NCBI RefSeq assembly: GCF_023856365.1
Contig: NC_064539.1
Span: 30,058,118 to 30,122,117 of the forward strand
DNA length: 64,000 nt
From: Brienomyrus brachyistius
Taxonomy: Eukaryota; Chordata; Actinopteri; Osteoglossiformes; Mormyridae
Direction: 5' to 3'
The stretch's first letter is position 1, and the number at the start of each line of letters is the position of its first letter. The notes beneath the pieces are model-generated. The model worked only from the letters and a program-made list of their open reading frames with translations. It ran no database searches and was not told the origin of the DNA. Positions 14,001 through 27,779 of this stretch are shown in pieces. Both the position numbers and the translations under genes were made by a program.

Positions 14001-17000
14001 GAGACGCGCCGCCCAACCACAGCCATTCAGACAACCAGAGAGGGAAACTCTTAGCAGCGATTCCAGCTGAAATGCAAAGGCCATAATGCCGGCACATAAA
14101 CAGCAAGTCGATGCTCCTCATTAACATAACACATCTGAGAAGGTACTGGCATAATACTGCTTCCATTTCAAATGAACAGAAGTACTTATGAAGGCTGCCA
14201 GTCCGTCCACAGGCCCAGGTGGAGGCCAACGTGTGAGAAGAGGTGACTTACTGAACCGGCACGTGCTGACATTCTGGATACCAGACTGCCTACAGGGGCA
14301 GAAGCCCTCATTTGAAGCGTAGTCTGATCCATTGGCAAAGAGCGTTGTGGGCGCCACAAAGCGATAGACAGGAATTCCCTGCAAGACCCCTGGCCTTTGG
14401 TAAACCAGCTCCATTGACCTGACGCAAGTGCAAAAGCCACAGTGTGAGAGGTGGGTAGCACCGGGCATGACCACAAACTCCAAAACACGACACAATACGA
14501 CACGATTCTATGTGGCCTTCAAATGCAGGAGAACTAGGGGTTTGTCAGACTGTTGTGGAAGAACTCGACATGGCAGAGTAATAAAAGGAGCTTCGAAGAG
14601 GAGAAGAGGAGATATCGCAGGAAAGCGAACCTGTGACTCATCTGTGCTTAAGAAAGCAAATATACAGCAAATCATTTATAAGATAAGCTGATGGATTTAA
14701 ATTTCAGCCTCACATTATCTCTGGTAATAAAGGTCTGTTACGTCACCAAAAACGGCTTAATGTAATGATGCAGCATGTTTTTCCATGCCATGCTAAAGTC
14801 AAACACTAATGCTCTTATATCTGCTGATATGCAAGTGTCAAACATAGCATGACATTTAAAATTTACGATAAAACACCATACCATAAAAAAGGATTAACCA
14901 GAAAGAAATATAATTAACTGTATAATACAAAAAACTGCACATATAATTAACTGCACAAAAAAAAAGTATAGAACAGGGATCTTCAACTATTTTTCCATGA
15001 GAGCCGAATTCCATCAGCAACACAAAGCCAAGGCTGAGCAGCGAATCAACAACATGGGTCCGGATTCAGCTGTGTTTCAGTGTGGATGCAGACTGCTGTC
15101 TGTCCCTCGGCGTCCAGTGATAGAGGTTTATTCCATAAATTAATTCCAGTCACAGATGAATAATCCCACTGACATTTGGAATGATTTAAAAAAAAAACCT
15201 TTTAAGTATGAGGCATACTCTCTTTAGCTAGCAAAGTTCCCATCCATAATTTTTGCAGAAGTTATCATGATATATCACTAACCGTCAAAACATTCTTCTA
15301 AATGAATAATAAGTCCACTTACTAAGGGGGGGAACAGGGAATGCTGGGTAATGTTGTTTAATTAGTTAAATGTAGATATTTAGGGCTTACCGGCAGGCAT
15401 CGGGACTGTAGAAGGGCAGGGTGGACTCTGTGGTCATGAAGGGGGGCCACATCTGGCCAGCAGTGCCATTGATCATGTTGCATTGCTTGGTCCTCCAGTA
15501 GCTCAGCTGGTGTGGGTGTATCAGAGAGTCCGGTGAAGCACCTGTGCCGTTTATAATCATCGCCCTTTAATTAACAAGGGCTAACAAGCAGCACAGACTG
15601 GATTAACCCACGGAACCCACTCTGTCCGAAAGCTGTGATGAAATCCAACTCCACTCAAAACGAGAACCTGAATCTCACTCACGCCAACCGTCTTTCACAC
15701 CAAGCCACCTTTTCATACTTTCGAAAGAGTCATGCACAGATTCCATTATCCTTCCAAAACGACGGCTACAAGCAGGCCGAATGAGCCTGCACAGAGGCAG
15801 CAACAGGCAGAGCTTAAAGAAAAGCTTTAGGACCAAGGAAGAGAGTTGGAAGTAGAGAGGTTATATTACTGTAATGCTAAACTTATGTACTCTATGTTCT
15901 GTGATTGGCCTGTAGTTCCACAGCTCTGGTTTTATAACTACCCACAATGCAGAATTCTCCTGGCCTACCTGCTTAACACTGCACTTCTAGAGACTCGCAC
16001 AACAAATGGGTGATCAGAAGTTTATCTGCATTAAGGGCATTTCCGCTCACCTCCTTGAGACCATTCCACCAATCAACTCTGTGGACTTTTCTGATGTCAT
16101 CCTGGCCAGTGAACACGGTAAAAAGTCCAGTGTTGGAGTTGTTAAACTGTGGATATGAAGAGATGACAGGGAGACAAAAGGCAGAAATTACCCTCATTTG
16201 AGAACATCTAGAAGGTGAATGGCCTTGTCAGCGTGCGGATCGCAGCTGGTGGAGAAGCATCACGCACCTCGGCAAACAGGCCGAACTTGCCCGATGCAGG
16301 CAGTATGCCTGGGATGATCTTGTTAAGGAACTGCACCAGCCGGCTGTCGTAGCCCCACATGAGCTCACCCACCGGCTTAGTGAGAAAGGCTTCCTCCTTG
16401 AACGCACTGAAGACGGAGCTAAGGAGACCACGTAACTCCTGCGACAAGTCCTCCATCATCACTGCTGCGCCCTGGGGGATAAGGGATGCAAAGGCAAGCC
16501 TGTGACATACAGAGAAGGCCTGACAGGAAGTGAAAGCAGTCCCAACATGGAGGAGAAGGCCTTTCTACAAACGCTCTTTCCATTCTCAGCCACGGCCAGC
16601 GGCTTATCGGGGTATGGGAGGGGCGCCGAATCCATTGGTAGCTGTGTACTACACAACCTACAGCAATGCAGCTCCATCTATAGCCTATAAAGTACTGGAC
16701 ATACATTTAGTAAATAGGAGACTACGCGTCGTTATCAGTAATTATGTAGGGTAATATTCTAATGTACCCAAGTGGCCTTTAAAGCCACCAGATCCTTAAA
16801 GGTTTGTATTCAATCCAGCTGTAGAATGTAAATTTAAGTACTATGTGGAAATAGACAAAATCTCTAACATTAAAATGCTTAAGTAATACAAGTTGCCGTA
16901 AACAGCACTTGTTTAGGATTAAGTGTGAATTACGAAAAAAAGAAAATAAAAACACAGTATTACTTTGTTAGCAAACAGCGGTCTGTGCCGATGATAAACA

Positions 17001-20000
17001 TGTTCCACTTGTTAGGGTAAATGACAATATGCATGCAAAGTTCAGAGGCTGTATTTTATTTTCTTTGGACATCGAAGCTAGAGGAGATAAGCTCTGCTGA
17101 AGCACTGGTGACGTTAGGTCAGCTGCGGGCCGAATAAGTGCTGAACAATCAGCATGTGCTGGTCAGCATGTGCCGACCAGGAGGAGAGTTCACATGAATT
17201 CACTTGCTTCTAACTACTGTATGTCACTCTTTAGCAGATGCCTTTGATCAAAGAGAAATGTAGAGTCATGATGGAAAAGTGCTGTATTATTTGTGAGACA
17301 GATATTGGAAATATAAAGCTCTTCTCTGTTGTTCAGTGTAGGCTTGTTTGGTTTAGAAAGATAACATCAATAAACCCTGAGTAGGGTGTTCAGTACTGTA
17401 AAACGCTGGTAGCTAAATAATTACTCAAATTAAGGGTGTATGGTTATTAAACATTAACTAACGATGTGATTGAAAGTTTCACTGTGACACCTTTAGCATG
17501 TTGCTAACACAATAAAAGGCAGAGGTGCCAAAAGACATACCAGCACTAGCATGTTGGGGATGGTGACCACGTCAGACTCATTGCCCACTGACATGTTCCT
17601 CAGAAAGTGGTACTGCCGATACTCCCGGTATGACACCGTCTTGTTGGCATGGAATGTTATGTTATCCTTTTGACGGTATTCCCTGAAAAAGAGAAGGGGC
17701 TGTGATGTCAGAAAAGGTGGAAAATTAACAAGGAATTTTGACTGAAAGCATGACAGGACTGGGGTGGGGGGGGTGGGGGGGGGCAGCTTGCAAGCATACA
17801 AAGTTGTTGAGAGTCAGATAGATTAAAAAGAAAAAATCTTCATGTAAGAGAATAGACTAAATGTGCTACAACCCGACAATGTTACTGTTAACCCTAATCT
17901 GCAGATGTCTGGAGGTTTATCAGCAAAGCTAGAGGAAGTCTTTTCCAAAGTCATGCGTTTTGTCTCCAAAACAGGAAACCACATGCTTCAAAATAGTGCT
18001 TATCCAACAATATAAGCTATATCGCACCCCCAACACCAGTGCCATGACCAATTATGAGAGAGCAAGTCCTCCCAAGACAAATCCTCCCTTTATCCATGGG
18101 TGATAATGAAATAACCACCAAACAGTGCCCAGACAGAGGGCCAGGTGACTGAGCCAATTATCGTCTCACCAAGACGCGATAAATGTCATTCATAAGTTAC
18201 TCACAGAAGCATCTCATTATTTACTACAGGTGGTTTCATTGCAAGTGTAGGTTCATTGTAAGCTCAAGTGCGACCAATACCTGTAGACATACGGGCCTCT
18301 CTCCTCCACCACTGGTTTCTCCCCATTCAGAATTTCATCAGGGTTGAGGATGTTGAAGAAGTAGATCGACATGAAGAACGGCACAGGAAGGTCTTTCCAC
18401 ATGGTGTAGGACAAGTCATTCTTTGGGTTGATCTCCACATTCTGCAATAAGCAACAAATAGACAGTGAAAACAGACAACTGCAGTATTTGAAACCGAACA
18501 CACACCTGTGTATTTGATACCACATACATACATCTCATAAGTTATGGGAATAAACTGGAAATTTGCTAAATTGCAGGTTAGCCTATAATAAGGAACTTAA
18601 ATGTAGTTGAAATAAAAACATCTTCACTGCAATGAAAATGACACAGAGAAACCAAATGCTGGCGCGTGATTAAATAAGCATCAAAACTTACTGCTTATAA
18701 GATTTATTCTTTGTTGGATTATTCATAGTCTCCTTTCTTTGCCGTATCTGACACCTTGTGCGGAGTTCCACAGAGTTCAATATTTCAAGCTTAACTTCCC
18801 CTGGAAAATTTCTAAAAAGAAGTTTCCAGAAATTTCCCACCCCCTACTTCCGATGGAAAGTTTCTGGAAATTTACCTGAAATTTTCCATCCCTTTAAAAC
18901 AATACAGTGAAACAAGAGTCTTGGAAATATTCATATTAATTATTCATACTAAATATTCTTTATTCGTTTGCCATCAGACATCTGAACCCTTACTACTTGT
19001 CAACTGCCAGGTGTACAAGGAATTTCTCCTGGTGCAGAAGCTGTGGAGGTGGTGGTCGGTCCGAGTCTTTAGTGCACTCACTAATATACACAAGCAAACC
19101 ACACCATGTAACACCATCATACACTATAGAGAGGAAATCAGAAATTAGTGACGTATCAGAGGCACCTATAGGATTCTCTCACAGGGGATGCAAGGTGAGA
19201 GACCCCAACCGGTCATTCATCCAGATCACAGGTGACCCCCTTGGTTAATTTAACATTATCATCTGTGATCAGAAAGTGCCACACAGTCCCTCAGGGCAGG
19301 GGCACCTGCCAACGTTCGTGCAAAAGCGGCAGGAGTTCAGGCATTTCCAGCCATGTTAATGTCCCGTACTATCAACATAGGGGTCCTAGTTTTATTTGAC
19401 TGGACATCATGCCTGATCCACTTAATTTTTTTTTTTTTACATATTTACAATTCATTATAGATATTTACAATAAATTATTATTGCACATCGATATGACTAA
19501 AACAGGCCACGATTTCAAATACAATGTTAAAGTATAGTTTAATTTTGTTGAACATAACACATGCATTTTCATCAGTAGAGGGTGCATCCTCGGTAAAACT
19601 GTCTATGGTTATTATCGATAGACACCATATAGCCGAATTTACGATACGAAAATGCACAATGATACAAGTCGCTTGTATGTAAAATAAGGGAATAGCGAGA
19701 ACAGGTTTTGCGGCAAACATTGAGATTCTTTAAAAATTAATGAGACTAACAGCATTAAGGTAACTGCATCTCACACGGTGCAAAATATTTTGAAACCAAA
19801 GAAACGCGTCGCATGGAATGTGGATTCATGCTCATGACTCAAGGTGCTAAATGAAGGTGAGAGACATAGCAGAGAATGACACAAGTTGACTTCCTATTCA
19901 ACACTGAGATCTCATTCAAACAAAGACCATTGAAGTTGGCATGTGAAATAAAGGAAAAGTGATATTACCAGTTCGCCACAATATGAGCTGCAATTTCTTG

Positions 20001-21267
20001 TTCCTCATTTCCTAATGCCGACAACAATAAAGACCCATTTTTCTAACAACTTACTGTTTAAATCTTTGTTCCTGTAAACGTCTTGCACCTGAAGAATACT
20101 GATTAACACACTTCCATTACATTTGCATTTGCCTTCTGTAACATATTTGCTTCACTGAAAATGTATATACTGGTGAATTTTAAATCCTCCAGTGTCATTC
20201 TTCAACCTTAGTTGAATAAAACTTGAAAACTACTAGCGTTCAGAAGTACAGGTTAAAGGGGGTTGGGGAGGATTGCGAGATATGTGCTAAAAATAATCAC
20301 ATTAATGATGACACTTTTATTTACCATTTACACAGACATTCCGTTTGTCGGTCCAAAGAGTTGTTGGTTCGAATTCCCTGGCCAGCAATGTAATCATATT
20401 ACTGCTGGGCCCTTGTTCAAGGCCCTGAACCCCAAAGGCTGCTCCAGGATAAATGACCGACCCTAAGCTTTTCTCTCACCTGTACATGTCTATGTCTCAT
20501 AGATGTTATATGCGAAAAGGATTCCATGTACCAGTACTGTGCATCGTTATATCGTTTTAAAGAGATGTGGATATAATATATGAACGGATACGACTTCTTT
20601 CCTTTGACATTAAATTTATATTTCATATTTACAGTATGTTCGGTAAATCATGTGAACTAGAAACTGACGGACGACGGTGTGACGCCGCTTAAATGCCCTA
20701 AAAGACATTTAACGTGTAACCAAAACCATACATAATAATAACTATTTATTTATATTGCATTAAAGACACGTCGTGTGGCTGTTTTATGAAACGATTATGC
20801 GCAGAGTCCACTTTCAGGGAATTTAGGGACCATCCTTTTCCGTAAAGCCTGCCTGTTCTGCGCCCCGATCGGCGACACACGTGGTGTAATCAAAGCATAG
20901 TTCTTATGTATTACTGTTATTAACATATTATCTGTCCGACATCGAGAATCGCGACGGAGTTACTGCGATCGCGAGAAAGCAACCAAATCAGCGAGAAACA
21001 AGAAATAAAATGTTAAAGCGCTTTCCAGAAACCTCACGCAAATTAGGTCACATTAAAAAGTCCAGGAAGCAAACATGAAAATGACTTTCGTCCAACAACT
21101 TCTCTGGTTTAGTTTGCCAGTCAATCACACTGTGAAAAACCACCTACCTTTATTATTTGATCGTCAATTATGAGAGGTCCCACAAACACCAGGACGATCC
21201 CTAAAACAAGCACAAGTAATCCTGCTACTCCAAGTGCCACCGCTGCCCTCGATTTGGATACGGCCAT
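7971..21267 (-). CDS. scarb1: Scavenger receptor class B member 1 (SR-BI), 12 coding exons, 498 aa
   Basis: CD36-family plasma-membrane receptor that binds HDL and mediates selective uptake of cholesteryl esters and cholesterol flux. Joined coding exons, in order: 21148-21267, 18281-18441, 17541-17682, 16268-16471, 16051-16146, 15391-15506, 14252-14418, 13802-13920, 10807-10880, 10525-10576, 10205-10351, 7971-8069. All junctions are GT-AG and phase is continuous, giving 498 codons (human 509). The lengths of exons 3 to 11 (142, 204, 96, 116, 167, 119, 74, 52, 147) match those I recall for human SCARB1. Residues about 9-32 form the first membrane segment and about 440-463 the second. The large ectodomain between them has family cysteines at 250, 279, 320, 322 and 333 and many N-glycosylation sequons. 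Human Cys384 is replaced by Val383. The last exon ends in an acidic dileucine motif, ETTPLL, as in the SR-BII splice form rather than the classic EAKL tail. SCARB2 and CD36 were rejected on sequence. Next to ubc, as in human. Confidence 0.96.
10205..10351 (-). CDS. scarb1: scarb1 coding exon 11 (second membrane segment)
   Basis: 147 nt starting KGYIDGPVLTTFYRNLVLMP and running into a leucine-rich membrane helix, ending CYWEK. Donor AAG|GTAAGC. Ends in phase 0. Confidence 0.94.
10525..10576 (-). CDS. scarb1: scarb1 coding exon 10
   Basis: 52 nt encoding QTGKISEVVMPMIWFEE. The acceptor CTTCCCAG|GCAG was chosen over the overlapping GGCAG because only it restores phase (AA+G gives Lys). Confidence 0.93.
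10807..10880 (-). CDS. scarb1: scarb1 coding exon 9
   Basis: 74 nt encoding TGVPMNVSIRLQLNLYIKAV. The residue aligned with human Cys384 is Val383; the N-x-S sequon is kept. Donor AA|GTAAGC leaves phase 2. Confidence 0.94.
11958..12052. repeat. 18-bp tandem repeat, five copies
   Basis: Unit CTCTACGTCAGGGTCCCG; the first copy has GGATC. Because 18 is divisible by three, it gives a spurious repeating open frame. Lies in scarb1 intron 8, between exons 8 and 9. Confidence 0.9.
13802..13920 (-). CDS. scarb1: scarb1 coding exon 8
   Basis: 119 nt encoding NAPVFISHPHFYNGDP and HGLFIDIHP, the conserved SHPHF motif of the family. Donor CCG|GTGGGT. Ends in phase 0. Confidence 0.95.
14252..14418 (-). 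CDS. scarb1: scarb1 coding exon 7
   Basis: 167 nt encoding RFVAPTTLFANGS, EGFCPC and GIQNVSTCRF. Contains Cys320, Cys322 and Cys333 of the disulphide cluster. Donor A|GTAAGTC leaves phase 1. Confidence 0.96.
15391..15506 (-). CDS. scarb1: scarb1 coding exon 6
   Basis: 116 nt encoding QCNMINGTAGQMWPPFMT and FYSPDACR, carrying Cys250 and Cys279. Donor CCG|GTAAGC leaves phase 2. Confidence 0.95.
16051..16146 (-). CDS. scarb1: scarb1 coding exon 5
   Basis: 96 nt encoding FNNSNTGLFTVFTGQDD through WWNGLKE. Strong match to the human NNSDSGLFTVFTG region. Donor GAG|GTGAGC. Confidence 0.95.
16268..16471 (-). CDS. scarb1: scarb1 coding exon 4
   Basis: 204 nt starting GAAVMMEDL and containing VGELMWGYD and KFGLFAE, the conserved helical apex and following strand of CD36-family ectodomains. 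Donor GAG|GTGCGT. Confidence 0.95.
17541..17682 (-). CDS. scarb1: scarb1 coding exon 3
   Basis: 142 nt, with several N-glycosylation sequons (NIT, NKT, NMS, NES), ending in IPNMLVL. Acceptor TCTTTTTCAG, donor GTATGTC. Ends in phase 0. Confidence 0.95.
18281..18441 (-). CDS. scarb1: scarb1 coding exon 2
   Basis: 161 nt beginning NVEINPKNDLSYTMWKDLP and ending ERGPYVYR, the family signature after the first membrane segment. Acceptor TTATTGCAG, donor GTATTGG. Ends two bases into the Arg codon. Confidence 0.95.
20340..20470 (+). mobile_element. tRNA-derived SINE, truncated
   Basis: GTTGGTTCGAATTCC (box B-like) followed by CCCTTGTTCAAGGCCCTGAA and GCTGCTCCAGG. Lies in scarb1 intron 1. Confidence 0.65.
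21148..21267 (-). CDS. scarb1: scarb1 coding exon 1 (start codon, first membrane segment)
   Basis: ATG at 21267-21265 opens 40 codons: a short basic cytoplasmic start, then a long hydrophobic stretch beginning AALGVAGLL-like. The donor AAG|GTAGGT follows at 21147. Ends in phase 0. Confidence 0.92.
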
Positions 21268-24230
21268 AACGTTTCAATGTGGCCTGTTTGTAGTGCAATG
21301 CATAAATAACTGCAATTTGGAGAAATCAATCTCACTGCGGTAATATTACTTAAAAAATAAAAATGTCGTTTACATGCTGCTATCTGCACGCTGCGACTAT
21401 TGTCGGTACCTTAACTGCCAGCCTGTAAAAAGACCCCGATGTGACCGATCGGGCTGGCAATACGAACAAACTGACTACATGCTTCATTTCATTTATCTTT
21501 TAAAGTCCACGTTTCTTTGATTAAAAAAACTGTTTGAAGTGGGTGGATTGGATTAGTAGATTTGCTGTCATGTTTATGGTGTTTAGCATGACCACACCTC
21601 TAAGGGAGGATTTCGGGAGTTGCAGTCTTATGTGGGGGCTGTTGTAAATGTACAAAAATGCATTGTTTTGTTAAGGCGGGCATTGGATACATCAGATTCA
21701 CGAGGCGATTACATTTAGCATTGTTGTTTTTCCGTGATCACAAATAAGCTGCTTCTGCAATTGACGAGGAAACGCGTTTCCCTCGTGATGTTCATCCACA
21801 TACAACAGTCGCGAATCATTTTAAAATGTTTTCAGAATATCCTGTTATATTACGTCGACAATAAGTGGTACGTGTAATTCCGGATTTTCATCATGTATAC
21901 TAATTCCCTATGCAGTTGATGGAGACTTAAATTATTAATTAATTGCTCCCTTGATGCATTCAAAGAGACTTTTCTGTCTTCATTATTCATTTTTGAGCAT
22001 TAAAATGGTGACTGGTTTGTGACTTCTGTCAGGGAACCTATCCTGGGTTCTCTTGGGGTACCCTGGAGGGACTCTGAGACCCTGTATCTGGTGGATGAAT
22101 GAATGGATGGATGGTCAGTCCATCCATCCATTTTCCAAACCGCTTATCCTACTGGGTCGCGGGGGGTCCGGAGCCTATCCCGGAAGCAATGGGCACGAGG
22201 CAGGGAACAACCCGGGATGGGGGGCCAGCCCATCGCAGGGCGGATGGTCAGTCATTCAAGGATAAATTTGTGCGGAGACTCATTTGAAGAATATCTGAAA
22301 CCAAGCCTTTACGTGGAGTTCTCCTGGATCAGTGCTCTACCCACTTCTGTACAGAACCACCACACATGCTGGTGACAATGTTTACTGACCCTAGTAGCAA
22401 AGGCTACATACAGGAGAGCAGTACCAGACCTGATTGTTACCTGCGGAATTTCCAAAAGTGTAGCAAATCCACTAGGTATGTTTTCTCCAGTACGCATTAG
22501 TATTATAACCTTTTCTGTGGCTACTAATTACAAGAGAATTGTCCAAGATGGTAGCCATCTGAAAGTTATAGCATAAGTGTAAATATGGATTGCACAAAAT
22601 GCATTACTGGGTAAAACAAGATAACTTTAACACATGTTTAACATGCAGGTCGACTTGCAGATACAAAGTACCCTTTAAGTCATCTCACTCTTTGTGAGTT
22701 GGTATCTTATTGGCCCTGAAGCCTGTGCTTACAAAATAACCTTCATCATCCAACCTAGTGCTGAGGTTACTTTTCTGCAACACCATCACACTTGTAGCTT
22801 TATTGGTGATATTTACATGGCTAAAGGAAATTAAATCTAAGCAACTCCGACAAAATGGTGCACGTAGGATGCGAGGAAACCTGATTTAAAGTATTCTTTG
22901 TCAGGGCAAATTTGGTTTGTAGCATTCAGTTGGGGAAGGTATGGTGGAAAACCTACCAAAAAAAAAAAAAATTTTCACTGGGTATTCTGGTTCCCTCCTG
23001 CTGACGAACTGGCTGGTGTCCTGTGCAGGGTATATCCCAGTAGTGACCCAGTACCAATAACAGAAGTAATGCAAGCTAGTGGGATGGATTCATCCCGCTG
23101 AACGATTTAGTTGACATATACAGCCGTGGGAAAGAGACACCACTACGTTTTTGAAATAATTTGCATTTCTAAATACTGGTTTAATTAGTCTGCTGTCAGA
23201 AGGCTACGCTGAGACAGTAGTACATAAGAATTTGAGGAGACGCTGGGAATGACCAGAAACCAGCTAGATAAAGGATGGAAGCGACTTTCTTATGGCAGAG
23301 ATGACCCTTAACTGGAGTTCTATAAAGGGAGAAAACTCATGAGAAGCAGAGAAAGGCAGGCAGCAGTTTGCAAAAAAATAAAATTCACAGATGCGCATCC
23401 ATAAATTGAGAAATTAAACAATTGTGACAGTGCACCCATCACTTGTAATATCCAAACTCACAGAATTTGGATCATACATAGGTCACATGACCAAAGACAG
23501 GAACGGAGGGAGTACGACAATAGCAAGGACACAAGTGACAGGGGCTCCAAAAGTCTGCAACAAAATAGGATCAGTCTGGGTTGGGTTCCGGGGAAAAAAA
23601 AAAAAAGCCAAAAAACTGGATTCAGAGCAGGATAAGCAGACAGCTGTGGATGGACACTAATGAAATATTAAGTACCAACCGCGACATTATCAGCTACATC
23701 CCAATGATCATTCTCCAGTAAGGCAGCATAGCGGACACTGAAAGATTAATATACTGTGGAAACAGCCAACAAATGCTTCCTGCTCATTCCAAACACCGAG
23801 TGTTCAGGCGCCATCTAGTGGTATTTAATGCACCTTGAATTACCATCACTACACCAGTGGGTTAGTGGGGTCAGTGACATTTCATGTACTTACCCATAAA
23901 TTCTCCACATTAAAACAGAATGCAAAACCCAATGGAGTTTAAGACTAGCAAAATTAACCAGCTATTAATTTCAATGCAATAGCCTAGCAGGGTAGTAATA
24001 ATCGAGTATATATAAAACCCACCTTATAATACAGCAGCATATTACTGTGGAGGGCACTCATGGCAATACCATAAACACTACCATGACGTTAGTCTGTAAA
24101 AGAAAGAATTAGAAAAAGGTAGGCCAAGTACATCCTATGCACAGTTCTTTTCAATTCTAGGGAACTTGCCATACTAGTTAGGTTGTCACCCTTATCTGGA
24201 AGAAATACAAGAGCAGAGTTTCAGGAATGC
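21268..24230. other. Intergenic interval between ubc and scarb1
   Basis: Holds the scarb1 5' flank (no TATA box seen) and one short retroposon copy. Nothing else recognised. Confidence 0.6.
22121..22241 (-). mobile_element. 5'-truncated copy of the tRNA-headed retroposon
   Basis: Flanked by GGATGGTCAGTC at 22109-22120 and 22242-22253. Shares the (GGAT)n-side 3' end with the full copy and stops early at the head side. Confidence 0.8.
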
Positions 24231-24236
24231 TTCAAC

Positions 24237-24242
24237 TTTATT
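24237..24242 (-). terminator. ubc: ubc poly(A) signal AATAAA
   Basis: AATAAA about 70 bases past the ubc stop codon, followed by a U-rich stretch, giving a short 3' UTR typical of polyubiquitin mRNAs. Confidence 0.65.
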
Positions 24243-24308
24243 AAGGGAAATTGAGTGAAGAGAAACACAGGGAACAAAGACATCAAGCCATAAGACCAAA
24301 ATGCTTGC

Positions 24309-25703
<1,395 letters not shown>

Positions 25704-26500
25704 TTAAAAAGATCTGATTTTCTTTTTAAAACAGGAAAAATTCAACATTGTATTTACATGACAGGATCTCAAAGGGTAATCTGAACCAATGTGGAGTACA
25801 AGTATATTATTGGCACTTAGAAATATTGTATCTAAAAAGCTAGTTCAACTTGGACCTTGTCAGAACCGGTTTCATGACCTACATGCCAGTCCTTGATTAC
25901 CTTATGTAAGCATGAGTAATCATTGCAATACGTCAGTCACGCGCCAGTTCATGCTCGGTCGAAAATCCAGCAGTTTCGCTTAGACGCCCTATGAGGCATT
26001 TCCGTACAATGGGGCTGTAATGGCGCCCAGCTCCTCCCATCGGGGGCTTTACAGTCGGCAGCCACAAACATAGCTCCCTCCATTTTGTAACAGTCGCCAT
26101 TATCTCGCCTAACCACCTAATTATATTCACCATTTAATAAGCCTAAATATTCATTTGAATCTAGACCATATTCCACAAAATTGAATTACGGAATACAGGG
26201 AGATTAGCTAGAGTTACTTAACGGTTTATCTAATTTTCCTGATCACAAAGATTCCCGGAAACCGCAGAAGGATGTTTCCATTGAAAAATGCAATTTTGAG
26301 GGCCAGTCAATACTGAGAAACGTGTCCATTTAGCGAGACTAGCAGAGCTACGTAGCACATAAACGAAGAGAACAAACGCGGCCATTTCAAACGCTTCAAA
26401 ATAATTAAGCGAAATATCCAAACAAAATATAAATTAATTCTAGAACATGGCCTGCCAAGAGCACATCACGCTACACAGGATATTATTTGCTTCTACTTAC

Positions 26501-26570
26501 GGTTTTACTTCTGTTCCGTTTAATACACCACAACGTACAGTGACTACACCTGAACAAAAACAGGAACCGT
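26501..26570 (-). other. ubc: ubc non-coding first exon (5' UTR), approximate 5' end
   Basis: Starts about 25-30 bases below the TATA box and ends at a strong donor, ACC|GTAAGT (donor GT at 26500-26499). The intron then runs to the acceptor at 25690. The transcription start is inferred from TATA spacing only. Confidence 0.6.
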
Positions 26571-26594
26571 CTGCGACAAAACAAAGGGCTCTCG

Positions 26595-26602
26595 TATTTA
26601 TA
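26595..26602 (-). promoter_or_regulatory. ubc: ubc TATA box (TATAAATA)
   Basis: Perfect TATAAATA on the minus strand, placed correctly upstream of the non-coding exon and its donor. I did not find a clear heat-shock element beside it. Confidence 0.6.
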
Positions 26603-26649
26603 CGGACACCGGGTATCCCTCCGCCTCGGTACCCGGAGGGACTATAAGA

Positions 26650-27740
26650 TTATATTTGTCTAAAACTTTGATTTAAACGTTTGTTTGCCGATCAGCCACA
26701 TATTGCACATGCATAAGCCTAACTTTATATTAATATAAACAAATAGTGTAATGTGCTTCAGGCATAAAAATTCTCTGGCATGGTTACCGTATGGCGGAAG
26801 GGGAAAAAGTTGAAAAAACGTACTGCGCCCGTGTCTTTTTGTTTGAATTTTATGAAAAATAGTAGCTGGAGGTGGGATAATTAAAAACAACTAAATTTTC
26901 AGTTTCCTGGTGAAAACTGTATAGGGGTTGTATTTTACGTGTGGCTAACATAATACACAGCAAAGCAATGGCACAAATCAAACAAGAAAAATAGAATTGT
27001 TACGATGTGTATCACCTACGATAACGTACGTTTGCTGGAAACTCAGACCGAAACGAATGTATATAATTGCTTGATTTTATTCAGAATCATATAAATGGCA
27101 GTGAGTCACGGGGGATTTCAATGGCGTCCGGGTCGAATGTGTTACTAATATGCAATGTACTATTTTAAAAAGCCATATATAAGTAATATATGACGGGGTT
27201 TAGTGGGATTATACATAACGTTTAATAAATTATTGCTTATAGGCCTAAACGACGCACTATCGGGCCATTATATACTTAGTGGAAACAAGATATTTCTGTT
27301 TTTTACAATCTCACATAAAACCAAAATTATTTTTCAGCTATTTTAGTTTTAATTCAGGTTTTGTTTCGTGTGTGTGCGTTAATGATGGGACAGCTTTGTG
27401 TGGATGTTATTCGTCAAAAATATGTCAGTGTCAATAGTTATGAATAATATGTGCGTAGTAATCCACCACATTATAAATTATTATTATAAAGCACAGAATG
27501 CAAATTATGCCGATACAATAGGAATTACCCAGTGTTGCTGAGGAGGTGATGAGTGCAATAAAATGAAACCTAACAGGTTCTTCTAGTGAGTGCAGCAGGA
27601 AGTAAAACCAGTTCGACAAAGCAATACAAATTCAATTTTAATGAATGTGCTTTAAAACTGTAGTTGAAAACAGGAAAAATATCCACAGATCTGGTTAGTT
27701 ACTGAGTATATGTACACAGGTAAATGCATACTCTTGTGTG

Positions 27741-27779
<39 letters not shown>

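Noticed and set aside
14990..15120. Possible hAT fragment (GGGATCTTCAACTATTTTTC)
   Set aside because: Only a short motif is similar; no ends or target duplication were found.
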